In this document: in pieces, positions 44,101-56,281 of the stretch
How the letters are laid out: every line of letters begins with the position of its first letter
Numbering within the stretch: the first letter of the stretch is position 1
Assembly (NCBI GenBank): GCA_948567375.1
Contig: OX419762.1
Span: 20,328,727-20,392,726, forward strand
Length of the DNA stretch: 64,000 nucleotides
Direction: 5' to 3'
Origin: Lunularia cruciata
Taxonomy: Eukaryota; Streptophyta; Marchantiopsida; Lunulariales; Lunulariaceae
Program-made: the position numbers and the translations under genes
Notes under the pieces: generated by a model
The model's database searches: none
The model's input: only the letters and a program-made list of their open reading frames with translations
What the model was told of the DNA's origin: nothing

Positions 44101-47100
44101 ATAACTGGTATGGATCAAAATCTTTTGCAAATCCTAAATTCACATTTTGTTGATATCAACATTGGGTAGTGGACACTCGGAAATTAACAATCCTGCATGA
44201 ACATGGCTCGGCAATTTTCCTCGGTGTTGCAAGGTGTGCTAATGTAAGTTTGAACGCTCATCTTAAACTAATCTCTGTTTATTTCAAACCCGAAAAATCG
44301 AAAAGGAAATACTGAACAAAAATATCTTAATCTTACAAAGATCATATCTTATATTAAGTGGTTCGCTTGAATTGGTAGGTCAAATTTAAGCATAAGAACA
44401 AAGGTAGCCAGCACCAACGAACTCGCTGCAAACTGTCACTCAGGGATACCACAAAGATGCGAACTATCATTCACGAATGCCAGGTTTGTTGAATCTTTCT
44501 ACCAACTTGGGGCACGGCAGGGTCGAAGCGCCAAATATGGGCACTGTTCAGTCTATCTCTGTCGCAAGGTAGGGGTTGGTGCAACAGAATCCAAGCGGAT
44601 GAATTGGGGAAGAGATGATTGATCAAGCGTTAACGAATCAAGGACGCGCATCATGATCGATGGCAGAATGAGTGGATGCAAATCAAACAGAACAACAGAA
44701 TTGAAAAGCTGAAAAGTAGATTCACATGGAATAGACTAAAGTCTGGTTTGAGACATAGATACTGTATGCCAGTGTATGGTGTCCAAGACCTGAAGGATTC
44801 GATGATTCTGCAATGGATGCTGGCGTTCGAGGGGCACATGGCGGTAACACACTCGAGAGCGCAGAAGTTGTCAGCCTTAAATAAAATTTTCAGCTTTCAG
44901 ATATTAGAAAATGCTGAAAACGACACTCTATGGATAGATGAAGATATGGTTCGAAGTTCTTTCGGTCCATGGGAAGAAAAAATATGGATGCTTGGAGAAA
45001 AACGACAAAAAAAACACACCTACTGCTTGACTGTCACGAGCCGCAAGAATTATCGAATAATAGGAGACGACAAGCACCACAATTCAGAGATACGGGAAGT
45101 GAGCCTCCAAGCCAGGAGCTGAAAACGAAAGAGCATTGGTGTCCAGAACTTTCACACGTCTGATCAGAGAAAGAGACTTGTGTTATTTTCCTCTACAAGA
45201 ATCGAGGTTTTGGAATGCAAATTTTCGTGGAGGTATAGATTATAGCATAAGCTCGAGATGATACGGAGGAAACTGAGATTATCAATGTATTTATATAAAT
45301 AAAAGGTCTAATTCTTTTATGAATACCCTATATAAAACTATTTCAAGAAAAGGATATTGGTTCGATTCTTCTTTTATTAAATATATGTTCTATCTAAGAA
45401 TAAAGACCTACCAAACTATATCTTTTCTTCTAATAGAGTCTACCAGTGACACGCAAGAATAACTTTGGATGAAAACCATCAACGCCCTGCTTAGACAACA
45501 TATATTTTCAATATTTCGATCTTTCTCAAGAAACAAGTGATATATAAGTCGTCTATCATAACTATCATCTTTTTGAATAAACCATGACGTTATAAACATT
45601 TAAAATGACATCAATCGAAGTAAACTTATACGACATGTCAATATAATTTAAAAGATGTCTATCCCATTCACGCAGCTTCTAAATGAGTCAAACTTCTTGG
45701 AGCCCACACTGGTTAATTCCTGTTCCGTATTTTGCAGAAGGGGGTTCCAACACTCGGAAATCAACATCTATAACCCGTCGGCCATCATGTCGACTAACAT
45801 TTTGAGTCGGAGTAGAGCATCGCAGCAGTACAATTAAGGTTGGAATTCAAGGGACTTGCAACAAACTGGTTCTCGGTGTTGTCACTGGAAATGGTTTAAT
45901 AGGCTATTCCTGTACCTTTGACTTTGATCAAAGACAATTCATTCTCCAGTGATAGAAATGATTGGTAAAAATGAGGCGGAAAGGAATTCTTTTAGCTGAA
46001 TAGAGTGAATGGACAATCGACGGTGTTGTGTGGTGATCAATGGAGGACTCGTCGATCGAAGTCATAGGCGAGCACGTTTCGACTTCTTGCTTTGGATGAA
46101 CAATCAATCGCTGGTAATAATTTGGATCTCAAAAAGAGAAGGAAGGCTCGGTCGTTTTAAACGTGGGGATCTGGAGATGAGAATGGATAAGAGGTAGAGA
46201 TCAGGAAAGACCGAGTAGCGACAATCGACTTTTCAACATTATTTCTTCAAATAGGTCATCTCCTTTGTGGAGGAGAAGCCATTGTCAAATCCGCCTTCTG
46301 TGTGAACTGATCACTCATCTGGCTAGATTGAAGCTTCATCTAAGTTGCAGCAAATCTTGCCAGCAGTGAATCTATTTGACGCGAGAAACAGTGAATCATA
46401 AGGATTCGCAGGAAAGCACTGTATACAGAACAGTATGGTCTTCAGAGGGAGTTCGGGTCCAGGGCTTGAGGAGGATTCATAAAGGAAAGGTCCGAAGCGG
46501 TGGTAGTTACGCACCATGCCCTACTGTTCATTGGTGATGAGAAGCCGTTTTAGATTGCAAATCCACGGCCGAGAGGCTGTCGATTTGCCAGGGTGTGTCC
46601 ATGTCGCCAAGGAGGGGAGAAAGGCTATGAATTCCTAGCAATATATGCGGAACGAGTTCTGATACGTTGTGAGCAATATAGTGGACGTACTTCGATTCAA
46701 CGGGTCTTACGCGTGGAAGCAACACGGATGAAAGGAGAGTACGTGGCAAAGTTGGCAGCGCAAATCCTCAGGAAAAGACATTTGTCACCTGTAACGTTTC
46801 ACAGAATGCCGAAATCTCCAGAATATCGACGTATGCCGAGGGTAAAGAGTGAAAGGAGTCAATTGATTGAACTTCCAGTTTAACAAGCAGAATGAGCGCC
46901 TAAAGCAATATAATCTACAGGGAAAGGGAGAAAATGATGGGGCGAAGGCATTTCAGGATCTCATCTTACCTGTCCACCACTGTTTCTAAACCACGCTTGT
47001 TATTAGCCCCTGTATCAGGCGAGAATCGATGAAAGAATATAACGGACTACACTATAGTGTTTTTTTCTCCGTGCTATAAAATTGATCCTTTGCACTAGCC

Positions 47101-50100
47101 TTTTCAATTCCACGTTGCACTTTCCTCTCGTCTTCAATTTCGTTATTAGGTCCAACAAATATCAGATTTGCAAATCTTCCTATCCTGGCAGCGCAGATTC
47201 TCGTCATGACTTCATCCATCCACTGTACTTCAGAAAGTGGGTCTCGTGGAGTTCCTTTGCCAAGACGTTCAGGTAACCTGTTAAAGCTTCTTGACTGCGA
47301 AGCATCAGAGGGCAGCATCCTTGTCAGGCCACTGCACCACGTCTTGATTCCCTTTCCAATTGAGAGACAAAGCATGGCTGGTGACGCGACTGTTGTCCAA
47401 ACGAAGCAAGTTGTAAGCAAGAGGTACATTCGGCACGAAGTAACCGCGGGTGTGGAGAGAAGAATGTGTGTAGATAATGATAACAATCCATGTTGGATTT
47501 GTGAGATGGTTGCTGGGACCACCATGGACCGAGTGAAAAGCTTAGTCAACTAGACACTGTAGTGGAGGACATGCAAAAGGAAGAGTGGATAGAAGACAAC
47601 GGAGCGGTGATACACACATGTGGATGAAAAGAGAAGACGGAGTGTCACCATGAGAGTATATTGAGGACAAAAGCAGCAGTAGAAAACCCACCCTGCTCCA
47701 GGATGCAGGTGATTATAAGACTTTACACCAAAGTAAGTGTGGAGGGAAACACTACAACGTTAGGATGTGCTGTGTTTAGGAAAAGAAGCGGCGAAAGGAA
47801 GGGCATTTTGTGGATGGAAACAGAACATCCGAATATTTCATGAAATTCAGGGAAAGGTATTAGAGTTGTGGCCAGGTCCTCTGTGTGGTGCCAGTCGGGA
47901 TGAAAAATCTTCAAGGTGAGTGATTTTGTGGAAGAGAGAAGACAGGCAATAATGGTCCACAGACCCACCACGTAAGCAGAAATTCGTGTTAGAACCTAAT
48001 CCAGACTACTGTAATATACGGAGGAGGTGTGGAATTTCTGGATCGAATTCCAAAGACGAACACAAGGAAGGACGGCAAGGAGAACTATTTATTTATTTTC
48101 TATGTCCATAATAATACTCTACGTTCGAGTGATGGCATTTCGAGATGCAGACAATAATTACCTTGTACATTACATTACACTTATCTTTCATTCATCTGCA
48201 TGTCTGTCATCGTAGTGCTAATTATTGGTCATGGTACTGTATAAGATACGTTGTTGTCTGCTTGAAATGGTTACACCATGGTGTATGTGATCTTAAGTGT
48301 CTAAATGCATGAGGATCCAGAAGAGCCTATGGTTCCGAAGCAGCAATGTGTTGTCGTCAGTACTAGAGATGTTAGAGCAAGAGAAGAGTCAATGGAAACT
48401 GAAAAGGAAGTGGATGATGACACTATACAGCTGTGCACTATTAGTATTGCAAGTGAAATGCATGAGCAGGTAAAAATCATAAGAAGTGTCTCTACTCCCT
48501 TTCAAAATACTTAAGTTTAGCACTTTCTTATCTCGACTGGTGATCATATATTTTATCTGGCTGCATCAGGCACGAGGGTTGCCTGGAGAATGATACATTA
48601 TTGATTGAATCATATGCAACACAAACTTATGAGCAGATGCATAGTCCTGCAGGGAGAGAACAACAAACAGTAGAACAAGAAATTTAGGAGAGCTAGACGT
48701 CCTCCTACCCTACCCAATTAAATCTATATTTTCTAGTCTTGGAGGAGCAAGCGAAGATTATGATATTCAATTTCTTTAGCCGAGCTGAAACATTTTAAAC
48801 ATTTTTGTATGCGACCTAGTACATAAAACCTGAAGTACCTGGTGTCTACGAGGCATTATTTTGTAGGTAAGGTGAACCACCAAATAAAATTGTAGTACAG
48901 TACCTCACAGCATATGAGCAATTGGTGTCCAGAATTCCTGTGAAACGAAAAGGCCCACTCGATGGGTACAATTCACGGCACAGATTATAAATCCCTTTAT
49001 TATTCTCAGTGTACTATCTACTTCCAGACCAAGTTCCGAAATCCTTGACTCTGCATGGAGGTGACAACAATATAAAAAAGTTGTGGGGATCTCACATCAT
49101 CACGAAGCTCCCTCCTTCGTGGGAATTATTCTTGTCGAAATCCTCAAGTAATCTGGTAGCTGTGTACATATACAAAAATAGTACAAAAATAGTACAAGCT
49201 AGTTAAATGAAGGAACGTGAAAAATAAAATTCGAGTAAGTTGAATGTGTGGATGTCTTTTTCACCACATGTGTAAGTAGCTGGACCAATGAAACAAACTA
49301 ACCCAGCTACGCCCAAAACTCTCATTATCTGTTGGTGGAAGTTATGAGCGGAGATGAGCTTAAATTCCGAATGAGTTGTTGATGCGTTAGCAGAGAAAGA
49401 ACCAAAATAGACGTGTTTGAATGCTGGTCTTGGATCGAGAAGGAGGAGGAGGGGGAGTAAGCCAATGGTAGAGAGGGTAGCTTTGAAATGGAGGAGAAGG
49501 GGCAATGGACTGGACTGGTGTTGTTGTTGGTGCCACGTCGCCCATCTGAGTCCGGCATCATCGCCGTTGCTCCTCTCCTCAGCTTTTCGTCTTTCCTGTT
49601 AGTGGTACATTCGGGGAGTAGCACTTCTCTCTGCTCTTCACGTGACCAGACTCGAGTATGTGGTGTGCTGGGGCCGTTGAGATTTGGTCGCCTGGGATCA
49701 TTGATTGAATCATCCATTGCTCCAATTTATTCGTTCTTCCCCCCTCGACGTGACGATGAGAATGATCGACCCGCTTCGGGACTGAAGAAAGAGTTGTTAA
49801 GGTTTCTTCTGGCGTTGGGCTATCTTTGCCTATGTTGTTGTGGTCTGACGTTGGGAGCTGGAGCATGTGGAGTTAATCACCCGAGTCATGACTGTGAATA
49901 TGATGCTACTCTGTCCCTCTTCCGGGCCCTACTAAAACATGTCGTCGTGGAGGTAGCAAGGCCCTGGAGGGTTGTAGGGAGAGGGTAAGAAGCGACGAGG
50001 ATGGGGAATTGTACACAGAAGGGGTGTAGCAGCAGCAGCAGTCGTTGCGTGGGAAGGCTGGATTTTGGTCGGAAAGAAGGATGATTTTGGGAGGTTGAGA

Positions 50101-50375
50101 CAGGTACAACAGGGTAAGTGATGCAGCAGCAGCTGGAGCAGGAGAAGCAGGACGAGGAAAAGGAGGGATTGTTTTTATGGAGGGTGCTAGAAGTAGAGGT
50201 TGCGGTCGTACAGGAAAAGAAGCGGAGGGGTGAAGGAGGAGGAGGGGAATAGAAAGAGCTGGACGTGTAGAATTCTTTGTGGTGAAAGTGGGCATGGCAG
50301 CAAGCACGAGTAGCCCATCCCATGCGCACATTGGGCCAGGTATCGGTGATAGGAGTGGAGAGCCGCCGAAAGGGG
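44101..50375. other. Upstream flank of DET1, no gene assigned
   Basis: GC is ordinary. The longest frames are 44676-45122 (148 codons, plus), 47052-47549 (165, minus), 49488-49988 (166, plus) and 49886-50446 (186, minus). None shows a recognisable domain or convincing splice structure, and the 186-codon one overlaps DET1 exon 1 in antisense. A G-box CACGTG within the palindrome TCACGTGA lies at 49639-49644, about 730 bp before the DET1 ATG. G-boxes bind bHLH/bZIP light-signalling factors, but a single site is weak evidence. The DET1 promoter and 5' leader must lie at the right end of this stretch. Confidence 0.4.
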
Positions 50376-53300
50376 ATGTTGAGGCAGAGTGAGAACATTG
50401 TGCATCGGCTCTTCACACGCCAAATTTGTCGTGCCCGTCCGAACACTCATGTACGCTTCCTCGCTACCTTCCACTCCCACCCGTTTAAACCGAGAAATTT
50501 CGGATTCTGTCCAATTTTCATCGTCGGAATTGGACTTTCCCGCCGAGCACACGGACTATAAGCGTTTGTATTAAGGAGTTGTCTTCCTCCGAATATGATG
50601 TAGCGGTAGGTTGATGAGGTGTGGTGGTCTAATTGGTTTGGTGGGTTTTGTAGTGGACTTTTGTGATAGCTTGCTCTACCCTGAGAGTTTCGTTGTATAT
50701 CTACGTGATTGTTGAGAGTTAGCGTGCCCTTTCTAGCAACATGCTTTTATTACCATCCTACTTCATGCTGGCGGATCGAATGGTAAGAGAGACTAGAGGA
50801 ACTGAGTCCTTACACCTGACATGCATATGCAGATCCATCAAGCAAGGAGGTTCTATGAGAACATCGTTCCGAGCCACACTGTGTACGACGTTGAGTGCCC
50901 GGACCATTCGTTTCGGAAATTCACCAATGATGGAAAGTACCTAATATGCTTTAGTAGAAATCATCAGGATCTGATAGTGTACAGATACAGGGGCCTTAGT
51001 CACTGCATAAGGGGCCAAGAGACGGATCATTTTACCGAACTCTCGCCAAGGTCCAAGAAGTTCGAGAGTTTTTTCGTTCTTCTCTATACTATCCCTCTAG
51101 CTACCGGCGCCGAAGTTATTTGCAAGGAGTTCTTTCTTGCAACTGATAATAACCTTTATGGATTATTTGCTACATCTACTTCCCAGGACCTCAATCCACC
51201 AGCTGTTGATGGAGCTGTGTCAGGAGTTCCATCAATTGAGAAGATAGCCCTCTTTCTCGTGCGGTGAGTATGGTTTTCTTTAAGCTACTAGTGAACTTGG
51301 TCAGTCTTTGGCGAATGATGTTGATAGTTATGGAGCGTGTGAGTATCTTCAATGGGGCCTTCCTTCGCTGATGTTCGTAAGTTTGTAGATGCTGTACCCT
51401 TAGTGTTGCTTATTAGTGTCGGTAAACTATTTCTGATCTTCTTCCATGGACAGTAGAAAAGTCCCACCGCACTACGTCATGATCAACTTCTAAACTCGTA
51501 GGCACGAGTGGAATTCCTATATTGCTTCTCTGTTTTCAGTTGAGCGGATTCTTGTGCACTTACTATGCCAATTGATTGGCATGTGGTCTCAGGTTATCGG
51601 ACGGCTACATCTCTGATGAGCGCGTCTATCACGATGACTTCATCCATTTATCCCACAACATGGGCGTCTTTCTCTATGACGACCTGTTGGCCATTTTATC
51701 TATTCGCTACCAGTGCATTCGACTTCTGCAGATCCGAGAGACGGGCAGATTTGTTGATGTGCGGACGATTGGACAACATTGTCGAGAGGATGATGAACTT
51801 GTCCTCAATTCTCAAGCACAGGTTGGTACACCAAGACACTTTCTCCACATTCCAGCTCTGCCTGCAGGATGGTAACCATGTCTTCGTTTTCAAGTTTTTG
51901 GGAGGTGCATTTTACGGGAATTGCTGCCTAGATTGTGATTTGAAAAGAAAAGTTTCTCACCCTGCACTAGTCATATTACTCACTTCCACGAGCAGGGTTC
52001 GACCTTTAGCCGTATCGTTAAAGCCGCTTTGATTACTTGACTTGATAACTGCACTTCCTTGGCTCATCGCAAGTGTGGTTGCATTTGGCTCAATGTGTTT
52101 GTTATCATTTTGAAGGCAGGTCCTGTTCGTCACCTGGATTACAATAAGAGGAATGGGACTTCTATAAAAGGAATGTTTTGGTTTGAAGTTTGATTGCTGT
52201 TAACCTGTATTGCCATAATTCAACGTGTGACCTAGTCTTAACCTATCCAGATCGCTTGCTAAAATATTCTTCTTCTTTCGAGGCCTCATTGTGCAATCTT
52301 TGTGATGCAGGAGGAAGACTCGTATATTAGAAACCAGGCGGCCTTTAGGAAAGCAAGAGGCCTCCCTGCACAGGCCGAAGTTGCTTCCAAGAGAATCCTT
52401 AACTCTCAGGGGAACGCCTGGCCCTTGGAGTGGAACCTCAGGTTGAAACACGGGGTAGCTAACAAAGGGGCACATTCTGGTAGGAATCGCAGGTCATCCA
52501 ACCCCCATGGTGCCAATTCTGGAACGACTAACTTTCCGTCCAATGCAGAAGAAGGAAGTGGAAACTCTGAGAATCGTATGAATGGAATATATGGTGGAAT
52601 ACAAGGCGCTGATTTGGATTTGCAATACGATCATTACTTTCGAGGGCTTTTCGCAAATTTGGAAGACGATGGGCATACTAACGATGTAGCTACAGGAGTT
52701 CCCGCCGCCCCTGGTGACGTGGTAGGCAGAGTAAATCCAGGTAGACAGGAAAGACCTCGGAGTCCTACTCAGACACCACCATATGCAAATGGTGATCACT
52801 CTGTAGGTGTGGATTTGAGGGGAGTTTATGGCCAAATTGAAAATGTTTACGGGGGTTCACCAGTGGATGTATCTGTTGGTGGAAGTGGAGTCCATCACAC
52901 AGCAGGGGGACTAGTTCAGTATGGGAGATCACACTCGAGTGCCAGTGGTGATAGTCTAGAAAGATATGCAAGTGGAAGAGGAAGCCCTTCAGTTCGTCAT
53001 ACCAGTACCACAGGCACAAGTAGTGAGAGTTGTAGTCGAAGTGGTGGCAGTAGATGGGAGCCAAGCGTCTCGGGAGGAGGCAGCATAAATTATGGAACAG
53101 GAACTGAAACTGGACAAAATGGCTCTATCATTGTCCAGTCATCACAAAATAATCAGTTGGAATTTGTGGTTAGTAGCCGGTCCCGAATGGGACTTTTAAA
53201 TGGTCGATATGTTAGACCACCCGAGGATTTTAATCTTCCAACTTCCTCGCCACATGGGACTCACCATCATGAAAATGGTCACGGTTCCGCAGGAATTGCT

Positions 53301-56281
53301 GGGTCTTCAGCAGGCCTAGTACGTGCTAGTGGACATCGAAGGACACTTGGGGCTGCCGTTCAGACACTTGATTCTGAGGATACGGCACGAACAAGTGATC
53401 GTTACCTACCTTCCAGATTTGCTACTCAGAGAGGAGGTGGTAGTGGTGGAGAACGCGCTGCACCTTCGACTGAAAGCCCAAGCCGGCCATCTATGTCCCA
53501 TCGGGATATGGCATCCGACGGACATACTGCAAGAGCTGAGACAGCAGTTGTTCCCCCAGCAGCTAGGTCAGTACATGAAGTGGAGACGAACGGGGCTGCC
53601 CAGCGTATTGGTGGAGGTGCAGGTGCAGGTGCAGGTGCAGATCAAGTCCCTGTCCAAGAAGAAAGCACGAAAGTCCTAGGTGGAGTAAAGCAGCGGCTGC
53701 TCTCTTTCATCTTCCAGTCATACTGGGATCAACAAGATTTAGACCCGAAAGTGGTATGTTTCTGCCGTCCTGCGAATTCTACCTTTGAACTGCTTTTGGA
53801 AGCTTTCAGGTCTTAGCAGGTCAAGTACGAAACATTAAGATTCCCTTTGGAAATCTTCTACCTGGAATATTTTACCTTCTTACCTTTTTAAGTTTGAGAA
53901 AAAAGCTCTTGGCGGTATGAGTATTATCTCAAAGCATTATTAACCGAAGGTTCCCTTTTGTATATTACACTGTATTGTGGATGAATCTGACTCGAAATAT
54001 ACTCGGGTTACAACAGAAAGCTCAGCGATTGAACAGATTCTACTATCATTTTCAGCAATACTCGGATCTCGTCATGTGGAAGGTACGTAGACACAACTAT
54101 AGACCCCTGGGTTGCGGGGAGTTGGATTGTGCATATTGCTATTTCAGTTGTCCAGCAAAAAGCATGACTCTTAGCCGTGTTTGGTGGTGCTTTGCATGGC
54201 TTAAGGGTGAAAGAACGTGGATTCGTAAGGGTCCTTATCTCAGAGAAGCTGCAAAACTGACTCTTCCTCTCCCTTTTGCAGGTGCAGTTCTTGGATCGTT
54301 ACCATTTACTCATCAAGTTCGGCAGTGGTGATGGGGTAGTGTTTCTCTTCCCTGTCTTATAGCTTCTCTAAAGTTTGCTACTTCCTGCACAACCATTGAT
54401 ATAGTTGCGCTTGTTTCGCTGTACTATGATGTTGAGCTCTCCACACGAGTCCTTTCCCTGTACTCGACATTCGATTTTACTTCTTAATAGAATGGCAGGA
54501 AATATCGAGCTAACCAAACCTTTCTACCGAACAGGTGCATAGGAATGCAGACAATCACCAAACTTCTTTCTTCGCGGTCTACAACTTGGAGACGACGGAG
54601 ATGCTGGGCTTTTTCCAGGTATGGTTAATTTCTTTAATCCAAAAGTTTTCCCAAAATTACGGCAGTTCTCGTATGAACATGCATCCGGATTGTGATCATT
54701 CGAACGTGTGTATCCTGATATTGTATGTATGATACTACATGCTTTTTATGAATTAGATTTCATCTCCTATTCGCATGTGTTTTTTAGTCAGTTCTGCTTT
54801 CATTTTATTGCCATTTCATCTACTTTTCATATGCATTTAATATCCTGATATTGTATGTATGATAGCACATGCTTTTTATGAAATAGATTTCATCTCCTAT
54901 TCGCATGTATGTTTTAGTCAGTTCTGCTTTCATTTTATTGCCATTTCATCTACATTTCATATGCATGTAATGAGTTCTGGACCCTCCGTTCCTCGAACGG
55001 CTCTGTCCTCGTATATCCAATATTCTGTTATTGTATGTATGGCTTCTGCTCCCATTTCTCAAATATCCTGATTTATTAAGTTTGGTTTGTCTACAGAATT
55101 CATCCGAGGAGTTATCGTATTCCTTCGAAAACTTCTGTGACCATTTTCGAGTGGTCCCTCGGTTTCCTCTCTATATGAAATTTATATCCTCCTACTCTAA
55201 TAACGTTCACTTACGGGAGCAGCTTCGGAAACAAAGGGTAGCCTGTAGCAACAAGTCCATATATACCTTGGTACACTCACTGTACACAATCAATTTTACA
55301 TCCCACAGTTATTTACTTCATAATTTGACATCAGCACTCAGAACACTACTTACATCTAACTCATTCTTCTTTTGCAGGCAGTGAAGAGGACACTTGCTTG
55401 GCTGCCATTTAACTCCCAATGTCAAAGTCCATCTGTGTACTTTGACCAGTCTCTCTTCCACTACGATGAAAAGGTTTTTCACTATACCAAGGACCTTGTC
55501 TGATTCTATTCAACGGTGAGAGTATTGGGATTAACGAAAACGAACTAGATGAGAGTCTGGTCCCACCTTTTCTATGAACAACTTATGAGATTTTGATTTA
55601 TTGGCAATCAAGCAAGTTCGTGGTCAGCCTTGCTGGAACAGTTGTTTAATCACAAAAATGAAGTGAGATTTTTAGATGGACATTATGGTTCTTGTAATGT
55701 ACATCCTACCAGCTGCCCATTGCGACACATTTGTTGCAAGTGCCTTCCAAGTTATCCAAGTCAAAGTTTCGAATGAACTTCTCTCTGGGACGATTGGAAT
55801 TGAGAATGACAACACAATACCCGATTTAAAGTGTCCTCACATGCAGTGCATTTGGATTGCAGCTCATCTCAGCCATGGAAAGGCACAAACCATGTCTCGA
55901 GCATCCTATCAAATTCATTTCCAGGCGCAAAAATTCTCTCAAGTTCAAAATCAATCCAGGTGAGTGAGACTTGCCACCAGTTTTGTTTTAGTGAAATATC
56001 TCTCCTTCTGGTTCATCCAAGTTGGTGAGGGAGTTTTTGCGCTCTGTACATATCGTACAAAGATTCCAGGTTGTTTCCATACAGTAAATAATCAGTTTGG
56101 GTGTTTTTACTTGTCTTAATCCACCGCTGTCGTTCGTACCGCAGGTTCAGAACTTAGCTCGCATGATGGCCGATCTAAGCGCGTGGCATCTTTTGTGTTC
56201 CACCCGATTTTCCCTTTTGCTATATCGATTCAGCAATCATTTATGCAACCGTCTATTATCAATTTTCACTTCCGAAAGTGA
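50376..56281 (+). CDS. DET1: DET1 (DE-ETIOLATED 1) homologue, 11 exons
   Basis: DET1 joins COP10 and DDB1 in the nuclear CDD complex, which works with CUL4 ubiquitin ligases to repress light responses. Exons by eye, all with GT...AG introns: 50376-50450, 50833-51263, 51593-51821, 52311-53753, 54017-54082, 54282-54335, 54535-54618, 55097-55237, 55378-55473, 55863-55959, 56145-56281 (TGA at 56279). Phases join without a stop to about 950 residues, against about 543 in Arabidopsis. Diagnostic pieces are ENIVHRLFTRQI at the start, ARRFYENIVP, YDVECPDHSFRKFTNDGKYL, YGLFATSTSQ, DERVYHDDFIHLSHNMGVFL, CREDDELVLNSQAQ, KQRLLSFIF, FYYHFQQYSDLVMWK, VQFLDRYHLLIKFGSGDG, SFFAVYNLETTEM, SYSNNVHLREQL, YFDQSLFHYDEK, PIKFISRRKNSLKFKINPG, and at the end FHPIFPFAISIQQSFMQPS. 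The extra length is nearly all in exon 4. The start is chosen because it gives the conserved DET1 N-terminus. The sequence looks functional. Confidence 0.95.
52311..53753 (+). CDS. DET1: DET1 exon 4: large Ser/Gly-rich insertion
   Basis: A single 1443-bp exon (481 codons) joins phase 0 to phase 0 between the conserved CREDDELVLNSQAQ and KQRLLSFIF segments of DET1, where the Arabidopsis protein has only a short variable linker. Only about the last 25 codons are conserved DET1. The first 40 residues (EEDSYIRNQAAFRKARGLPA on) are charged. The rest is rich in Ser, Gly, His and Asn, with runs such as SGGSRWEPSVSGGGS and a GAGAGAGA stretch from the hexamer repeat GGTGCA near 53613-53638. No stop or frameshift occurs over 1.4 kb, which argues that it is translated. 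It is predicted to be disordered. Confidence 0.88.
54711..54970 (+). repeat. 130-bp tandem duplication in DET1 intron 7
   Basis: TATCCTGATATTGTATGTAT restarts at 54711 and 54841, and the two 130-bp units differ at only a few sites. A third partial start (TATTGTATGTATGGC) lies near 55028. The duplication is recent and wholly intronic. Confidence 0.9.
54986..55016 (-). repeat. Recurrent hairpin motif, copy 3 (in DET1 intron 7)
   Basis: CCGTTCCTCGAACGG followed by CTCTGTCCTCGTATA. On the minus strand it reads TATACGAGGACAGAG then CCGTTCGAGGAACGG, matching the copies at 2887 and 37741 apart from a few substitutions. The stem is preserved although bases in it and its loop differ. It lies just after the intronic duplication. 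Confidence 0.5.

Noticed and set aside
44676-45122. 148-codon plus-strand open frame
   Set aside because: No recognisable domain, no homologue known to me and no clear splice or promoter context. The length is possible by chance in 64 kb.
45340-45400. GGTTCGATTC resembling a tRNA T-loop
   Set aside because: No matching acceptor stem, D-arm or anticodon arm could be formed around it.
47052-47549. 165-codon minus-strand frame, with a 115-codon frame opposite it
   Set aside because: Both strands are open over the same stretch and neither shows a family motif, so neither can be preferred.
48305-48710. Possible small two-exon gene (acidic 69-codon frame followed by a GT site)
   Set aside because: The splice sites could be chosen at will and the second part stops quickly. 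Nothing supports translation.
49886-50446. 186-codon minus-strand open frame, Ser/Pro/Cys-rich
   Set aside because: It lies antisense to the DET1 upstream region and overlaps exon 1. Its composition mirrors GC-rich AGCAGC repeats on the plus strand. No domain seen.
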